From NCBI GenBank assembly GCA_937983035.1, contig CALKAN010000173.1:1-18675 (forward strand): DNA of 18,675 bases, given 5' to 3'. Source of the DNA: an uncultured Paenibacillaceae bacterium. GTDB lineage: Bacteria > Bacillota > Bacilli > Paenibacillales > CALAME01. Of the stretch, positions 14,700 to 18,675 are shown piece by piece. How positions within the stretch are numbered: position 1 is the first letter of the stretch; each line of letters starts with the position of its first letter. The notes beneath the pieces are model-generated. The model worked only from the letters and a program-made list of their open reading frames with translations, ran no database searches and was not told the origin of the DNA. Both the position numbers and the translations under genes were made by a program.

Positions 14700-15026
14700 A
14701 TGAATCAAAATGTTCATCAATTTAAGGCAGATTTTTTTAAAGCGTTAGCACATCCTTTAAGAATTCAAATTCTTGAAGTGCTTTGCGAAGGCGGCAAAAG
14801 CGTGAATGAAATTCAGACGCTGCTCGGCTCAGAAGGTTCTACCGTTTCGCAGCAGCTGGCTGTTCTTCGGAACAGGAATGTTGTATACGGCGTAAAAAAA
14901 GGAACGACGGTCATTTATTCGTTAAATGATCCATTGATTAAAGAACTGCTGGCTGTGGCGAAGCAAATTTTTGATAATCATTTGACAGGCGCCATTTCAT
15001 TGCTGGAAGAAATGAGAGACGAATAA
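14700..15026 (+). CDS. ArsR-family winged-helix transcriptional regulator
   Basis: A 108-residue single-domain regulator. FFKALAHPLRIQILEVLCEGGKSVNEI opens the winged helix, SEGSTVSQQLAVLRNRNVV is the recognition helix region, and GVKKGTTVIYSLND is the wing, followed by a dimerisation helix. The metal-binding CxC signature of ArsR/SmtB is absent: only one cysteine (VLC) is seen, so it may sense a thiol/sulfur species or another ligand. AAGGAG lies seven nt before ATG 14700. It stands 103 bp before a SulP anion transporter with its own strong promoter, which it probably represses; ArsR-SulP pairs recur in Bacillales. Confidence 0.9.
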   Translation: MNQNVHQFKADFFKALAHPLRIQILEVLCEGGKSVNEIQTLLGSEGSTVSQQLAVLRNRNVVYGVKKGTTVIYSLNDPLIKELLAVAKQIFDNHLTGAISLLEEMRDE

Positions 15027-15047
15027 ACACTCCCGACCTTCGCACCA

Positions 15048-15076
15048 TTGACAAATCGCGAAGGAGGGAGTATAAT
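15048..15076 (+). promoter_or_regulatory. Perfect-consensus sigma-A promoter of the sulP gene
   Basis: TTGACA (15048-15053), exactly 17 bp, TATAAT (15071-15076). Both hexamers are perfect, so transcription should be strong unless repressed, consistent with control by the adjacent ArsR-type protein. Predicted start is near 15083. The spacer is part of an inverted repeat (15029-15071). Confidence 0.92.
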
Positions 15077-15083
15077 TGTGAAT

Positions 15084-15103
15084 ATATTTAAAAAATCAAA
15101 TAT
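15084..15103 (+). promoter_or_regulatory. Candidate operator, AT-rich inverted repeat
   Basis: ATATTT-N8-AAATAT begins at the predicted transcription start of the sulP gene. ArsR-family proteins often bind such AT-rich dyads over or just past the start site. A repressor here would block the perfect promoter. Assigned by position and symmetry only. Confidence 0.45.
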
Positions 15104-15129
15104 TTAAATAAAAGAAGGTAATGCGACAT

Positions 15130-16824
15130 ATGCGTTTGACGGGGAGATTTGAAGGCTACAATTTTGCGAAGTTTAGGAAAGATCTCGTCTCGGGAGTCAT
15201 TGTCGGCATTATTGCCATTCCATTAGGGATGGCGTTTGCCATTGCTTCAGGCGTCAAGCCTGAATATGGATTGTACACGACGATTGTTGCAGGCATTTTG
15301 ATCTCTCTGTTTGGCGGCTCCAAATTTCAAATTGGCGGGCCAACGGGTGCATTTATTCCGATTTTGTTTGCGATTGTCATGCAATACGGCTATGAGAATT
15401 TGCTCATCGCCGGATTCATGGCGGGAATCATTCTTATTCTTATGGGTCTTTTCAAAATGGGCTCGCTGATTAAATTCATTCCGAGGCCGGTGACCATCGG
15501 CTTTACCGCCGGCATCGCCGTTATCATCTTCAGCGGCCAGATCGGCAACTTCTTAGGATTGACAGACATGCAAAGGCATGAATATTTTCTGATGAATATG
15601 AAGGAAATATTCATGCACTTGTCATCGATCAACATTTACAGCGTGATTACTGCCGTTGTTTCTTTAACTGTCATTTTATTAACTCCACGATTTCTTCCCA
15701 AAGTTCCAGGCGCTCTGTTAGGATTAATCATATCTGCGGGTTTGGCTGCTTTGCTGTTTAACGGCAAAGTTGCAACGATCGGATCTGCATTCGGCGCGAT
15801 TCCGAATACTTTGCCAGCTTTGCAGTTTCCAGATTTGTCCTTCGAGCGCATCCTGATGTTGATTGTTCCGGCACTCATGATTGCGATGCTTGGCGGGATT
15901 GAATCTTTGCTTTCTGCAGTAGTCGCAGACAGAATGAGCGGAAGCCAACATAACAGCAATCGAGAACTGATCGGCCAAGGCATTGCCAACGTGGTTACGC
16001 CGTTGTTTGGCGGCATTCCGGCTACAGGCGCGATTGCCAGGACGGCTGCGAACATTAACCACGGCGCTGCGTCGCCCATGTCAGGCGTCATTCACGGTGT
16101 TGTTGTGCTCCTCATTCTGATGATGTTTGCACCATTTGCTTCTCACATTCCGCTTGCAAGCATGGCGCCGATCTTGATGGTTGTGGCGTGGAACATGAGT
16201 GAACGGAAAGAATTTATGAACGTATTGAAAACTAAATCAAGCGATGCTGCGGTTTTGGTTCTCACCTTTCTTCTGACTGTTCTGACGAATTTAACGATTG
16301 CCGTTCCGGCAGGCATCGTGCTTTCGATCTTGGTCTTTATTAAGCGAATGAGTGATTCGATGCATATCGTAAAGGCACAGCCGGAATTTCAATTTGTCCA
16401 TGAAATCGCGAGCAGCGAGAGCGATCCAGTGGCATTTCCGCAATTAAGCATTTATACCGTTGAAGGACCGTTATTTTTCGGTTCAGCAACGACATTTGAA
16501 AAGAAAGTCATGGATATTATTTACACGAAACCGAAAGTGTTGTTGCTGCGGATGGGAAGGGTGCCTGTAATGGATACGACAGGGGAAGCGAGTTTCTCAC
16601 GCGTCGTCAAACACTGTTTGGATAGCGGCGGAATCATTCTCATCGCAGGCATTCAGCAGCAGCCGCTGCAAGTGATCAAGCGTTCCGGATTGTATGACAT
16701 CATTCAAAGCGAACATATTTTTGAACGCACGGGAGAAGCCATCAACTATGCATTGAGACTGAATGATCAAAAGCATGAATATAAACTTTCGCTCGGTAAA
16801 GCAGTGAATCAAATCTTGCATTAA
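15130..16824 (+). CDS. SulP-family anion transporter with STAS domain
   Basis: A 564-residue member of the SulP/SLC26 family (sulfate, bicarbonate or other anions). The N-terminal segment DLVSGVIVGIIAIPLGMAFAIASG and GGPTGAF are hallmarks of the transport domain, which spans about residues 15-400 with 10-14 membrane segments. The cytosolic STAS domain (about 430-545) carries MDTTG at the usual phosphorylation/nucleotide position. I prefer ATG 15130 (AGAAGG nine nt upstream) over ATG 15121, which is only two nt from that site. The STAS domain has no cysteine cluster or fused enzyme. Its substrate is not fixed by sequence; the neighbouring ArsR-type regulator makes sulfate or a related sulfur anion the first guess, with bicarbonate an alternative. 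The stop lies 6 bp from that of the convergent crp-type gene. Confidence 0.93.
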   Translation: MRLTGRFEGYNFAKFRKDLVSGVIVGIIAIPLGMAFAIASGVKPEYGLYTTIVAGILISLFGGSKFQIGGPTGAFIPILFAIVMQYGYENLLIAGFMAGIILILMGLFKMGSLIKFIPRPVTIGFTAGIAVIIFSGQIGNFLGLTDMQRHEYFLMNMKEIFMHLSSINIYSVITAVVSLTVILLTPRFLPKVPGALLGLIISAGLAALLFNGKVATIGSAFGAIPNTLPALQFPDLSFERILMLIVPALMIAMLGGIESLLSAVVADRMSGSQHNSNRELIGQGIANVVTPLFGGIPATGAIARTAANINHGAASPMSGVIHGVVVLLILMMFAPFASHIPLASMAPILMVVAWNMSERKEFMNVLKTKSSDAAVLVLTFLLTVLTNLTIAVPAGIVLSILVFIKRMSDSMHIVKAQPEFQFVHEIASSESDPVAFPQLSIYTVEGPLFFGSATTFEKKVMDIIYTKPKVLLLRMGRVPVMDTTGEASFSRVVKHCLDSGGIILIAGIQQQPLQVIKRSGLYDIIQSEHIFERTGEAINYALRLNDQKHEYKLSLGKAVNQILH

Positions 16825-16830
16825 CAGCAC

Positions 16831-17505
16831 TTATTTTTTTAATGATTCCAGGTCTAAGATGACGATCCCTTTGCGGTTTTTTTCGATGATGTTTTGCTTG
16901 CGGAACGCATTGATCAGCCGCGTAACGGTTTCTCTTGTCGTTCCGATGCTGTCAGCAATTTCTTGATTCGTCATCGGCACATCGATATACACTTTGCCGT
17001 TTTTCAATGTTCCGTAGTTTTCAGCTAATTTCAATAAAAAGATTTGACAACGATTTTGCACGTCGTGACTTGTGATGCCTTGTAATTTTTCTTGCAGTTC
17101 TTTAATTTTGCTGCTCATTACGCGCATCACTTTCACAGCGATTTCAGGCGTGCTGATCATGAGTTGTTCAAATGAAGAAACGGGAATGGCCAGCAGCTGC
17201 GTAGGAACGATGGCTTCTGCCGTTGCTGGGTAAGGTTCATCGTTAAAAAAACCTGTGTGAGGAAACATTTCGCCGGTTTGAAGAATAGAGACGATGTGCT
17301 CATTCCCGTTTTTATCTGTTTTGTAAGCTTTGACTAATCCATCTAAAAGAAAATATACTGCTTCTTTGCTGCTGCCTTCCGTAAAGATGATTTCCTTTTT
17401 GCGGCATTCTCGTTGCATGGAAATATCTGAAACACGGATCAATTCAGCATTTGTTAAATCTTGAAACAAAAATACGGAGCGCAGCATGGCTGTTTTGCGA
17501 TCCAT
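16831..17505 (-). CDS. Crp/Fnr-family transcriptional regulator
   Basis: A 224-residue regulator: cyclic-nucleotide-binding-type beta-roll (about 10-125, with FTEGSSKEAVYFLLDGLVKAY), a long dimerisation helix (about 125-155) and a winged helix (TNQEIADSIGTTRETVTRLINAF). The recognition helix has E-x-x-TR, compatible with TGTGA half-sites. B. subtilis Fnr has a C-terminal cysteine cluster for [4Fe-4S]; this protein ends without it and has only two scattered cysteines (RECRK, NRCQI), so oxygen sensing by Fe-S is doubtful. The key cAMP-binding residues are also not evident. AAAGGTGATC precedes the ATG. It is divergent from the PduL-AckA fusion gene, with one TGTGA-N6-TCACA site between, probably its target. 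Confidence 0.92.
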   Translation of the reverse strand: MDRKTAMLRSVFLFQDLTNAELIRVSDISMQRECRKKEIIFTEGSSKEAVYFLLDGLVKAYKTDKNGNEHIVSILQTGEMFPHTGFFNDEPYPATAEAIVPTQLLAIPVSSFEQLMISTPEIAVKVMRVMSSKIKELQEKLQGITSHDVQNRCQIFLLKLAENYGTLKNGKVYIDVPMTNQEIADSIGTTRETVTRLINAFRKQNIIEKNRKGIVILDLESLKK

Positions 17506-17548
17506 TCGAAATGATCACCTTTCTATTCATTCTCCGCTTTCGTTTCTT

Positions 17549-17577
17549 ATTAGAACATGTTAATTCACCAATTGCAA
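17549..17577 (-). promoter_or_regulatory. Promoter of the crp/fnr-type gene
   Basis: Minus strand TTGCAA (17577-17572), a 17-bp spacer and TCTAAT (17554-17549), with a predicted start near 17542 and a short leader to the ATG at 17505. The Fnr-type box lies about 70 bp upstream of this start. Confidence 0.55.
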
Positions 17578-17605
17578 CTAATGTTCAAGATAATGTCATT
17601 GTTTT

Positions 17606-17621
17606 TGTGAAAAATATCACA
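17606..17621. promoter_or_regulatory. Crp/Fnr-type operator TGTGA-N6-TCACA
   Basis: TGTGA-AAAATA-TCACA is a perfect dyad identical in form to the B. subtilis Fnr and E. coli CRP half-site pattern. It is the only such site in the intergenic region and is centred about 40 bp upstream of the predicted start of the PduL-AckA gene, overlapping where a -35 would lie. This is class II activator geometry. Confidence 0.88.
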
Positions 17622-17640
17622 TCTTATTTTAAAAATAGTT

Positions 17641-17646
17641 TATACT
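17641..17646 (+). promoter_or_regulatory. -10 element of the pduL-ackA fusion gene
   Basis: TATACT (five of six matches) with predicted start at about 17653-17655. No -35 hexamer is present at the right distance; the operator occupies that place, which fits an activator-dependent promoter. The leader to the ATG is about 80 nt and shows no obvious structure. Confidence 0.6.
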
Positions 17647-17735
17647 ATAGGTAAGTAATTTATCCCATTTTGCGCATTATAGAAACATATGCAGTGAAGT
17701 CATGGCAGCTTTTGCGGAAAGGAATGATCAGACAG

Positions 17736-18675
17736 ATGAGAGTGATTACGGGGGTTTCAAATCGTCATATCCATTTATCTCAAGAACATGCAGACATCTT
17801 GTTTGGGAAAGGATATGAATTTCGAAAGCTGAAAGCATTGCGCCAGCCGGGACAATACGCATGTGAAGAAACCGTCACGATCACGGGACCGAAAGGGAGC
17901 ATCCCGAATGTTCGCGTATTGGGACCTGTACGGCCTTATACTCAAGTAGAAATATCCAAGACAGATTCCTTCGTCCTGGGCGTGCAGCCTCCTGTTAGAG
18001 ATTCTGGAGACATTGAAAATACGCCGGGTTTGGAAGTGATCGGGCCTAAGGGCCGGGTTCAGTTGGAAAAGGGCGTCATTTTGCCATTCCGGCATTTGCA
18101 TTTGCATCCAGAAGATGCTGCAGAGCTGGGCGTAAAGGATAAGGATCTCGTAGCTGTCAAAACGACGGGCCAGCGCATGGTCATTCTGGAAAATGTCCTT
18201 TGCCGCGTCAGCGAAAACTATGTGGCAGAGTTTCATATTGACACGGATGAAGCGAATGCTTCAGGTTTAAAAAATGGGGATATGGTTCAAATTGTTGCAG
18301 TTAAAGGCATTGAAGTATTAGGAACATTTAAAAAACAAAAAGTGCTCGTATTAAACTGCGGAAGCAGTTCGGTGAAATATAAGCTGTTTGCGATGCCAAG
18401 CGAGAAAATTATTAAGAAAGGCACGTTCTATCGCGAAAAAGGTGATTCTTTAGAACAAATTTTGAATCAAATTTTTGATGAAGTCGGCACGGAAATTGAT
18501 GAAATCGCTCATCGCGTGGTGCATGGAGCAGAACTGTTTTCAGAATCTACGCTCATTGATGATGAAGTCATTCGCAAAATCGAAAGCATCAGTTCGCTCG
18601 CTCCGCTGCATAACCCGATCAATTTGGAAGGCATCCGCCTGGCGATGAAACGGTTCCCGAGTATTCCGCATGTTG
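17736..18675 (+). CDS. PduL phosphotransacylase fused to acetate kinase (3' partial)
   Basis: An uninterrupted frame runs off the window after 313 codons. Residues 1-190 are a complete PduL-type phosphate acyltransferase: VSNRHIHLS with H11/H13 and FRHLHLH with H120/H122 (zinc ligands), and GPVRPYTQVEIS. There is no N-terminal encapsulation peptide, so it is not targeted to a microcompartment. After a short linker (about 191-201), an acetate kinase begins: VLVLNCGSSSVKYKLF (N207, S210, S212, K214 of the nucleotide/phosphate site), HRVVHGAE (the arginine equivalent to R91) and LAPLHNPINLEG. Only 53 residues separate N207 from that arginine, against about 84 in standard enzymes, so the kinase N-lobe is compact. 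The product would convert acyl-CoA plus phosphate and ADP to acid, CoA and ATP. AAAGGA lies 12 nt before ATG 17736; an ATG at 17724 is in frame but unsupported. A sequencing-error fusion is unlikely because both domains share one clean frame. Confidence 0.9.
   Translation, partial: MRVITGVSNRHIHLSQEHADILFGKGYEFRKLKALRQPGQYACEETVTITGPKGSIPNVRVLGPVRPYTQVEISKTDSFVLGVQPPVRDSGDIENTPGLEVIGPKGRVQLEKGVILPFRHLHLHPEDAAELGVKDKDLVAVKTTGQRMVILENVLCRVSENYVAEFHIDTDEANASGLKNGDMVQIVAVKGIEVLGTFKKQKVLVLNCGSSSVKYKLFAMPSEKIIKKGTFYREKGDSLEQILNQIFDEVGTEIDEIAHRVVHGAELFSESTLIDDEVIRKIESISSLAPLHNPINLEGIRLAMKRFPSIPHV

Noticed and set aside
16825..16850. Search for a terminator between the convergent sulP and crp-type genes
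   Set aside because: Only 6 bp separate the stops. A T-run occurs but no stem precedes it on either strand.
1..18675. CRISPR arrays, tRNA/rRNA genes, transposases, insertion-sequence ends, phage or microcompartment shell genes
   Set aside because: No direct-repeat/spacer pattern, RNA gene signature, transposase motif, target duplication or shell-protein domain was seen; the PduL domain here lacks an encapsulation peptide.

Overview
The window looks like a piece of a moderate-GC, spore-forming Firmicute of the order Bacillales, most likely near Paenibacillaceae. The evidence is strong AAGGAGG-type ribosome binding sites, occasional TTG starts, consensus sigma-A promoters, a surface protein with three SLH (S-layer homology) modules, a DUF3231 protein of the kind common in spore-formers, and closest remembered relatives (YhcW, YcgL) in Bacillus. 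The first 47 bases are not biological: they are the Illumina P5/Read-1 adapter, so the window begins at a raw contig end.

Layout. After the adapter come the last codons of an unrecognised gene (50-187), then an exported serine beta-lactamase-like hydrolase anchored by SLH modules (281-2392), closed by a terminator that also serves the convergent operon. On the minus strand lies a class I ribonucleotide reductase operon, large subunit - flavodoxin - small subunit (6211 to 2506), with short overlaps between genes. Its roughly 450-nt leader is heavily regulated: a sigma-A-like promoter, two NrdR boxes exactly 32 bp apart, a complete cobalamin riboswitch, and an intrinsic terminator that a leader segment can pair against. 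This predicts control both by the dNTP/ATP-sensing repressor NrdR and by vitamin B12, and implies a B12-dependent class II reductase elsewhere in the genome.

From 6872 to 13387 a plus-strand run encodes a HAD-IIIA phosphatase, a Nudix hydrolase, a YhcW-like HAD phosphatase, a YcgL/RlaP-type nucleotidyltransferase, an MFS transporter, a xylose-isomerase-like TIM-barrel protein, an AviRa-family 23S rRNA methyltransferase and a DUF3231 protein. Most have their own ribosome binding site and gaps of about 45-180 bp, so this is a loose same-strand cluster rather than a tight operon. A terminator closes it at 13437. An alpha/beta-hydrolase follows (13692), then an ArsR-type regulator with a structured leader (14700) and a SulP anion transporter with a STAS domain (15130) behind a perfect TTGACA-N17-TATAAT promoter.

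The right end is the most unusual part. A Crp/Fnr-family regulator (minus strand, 17505-16831) diverges from an open frame that runs off the window (17736 onward) and fuses a complete PduL-type phosphotransacylase to the N-terminal part of an acetate kinase. One polypeptide would then take acyl-CoA to acyl phosphate to acetate plus ATP. Between the two genes lies a perfect TGTGA-N6-TCACA palindrome centred about 40 bp upstream of the predicted start of the fusion gene, the classic position for an activator of this family.
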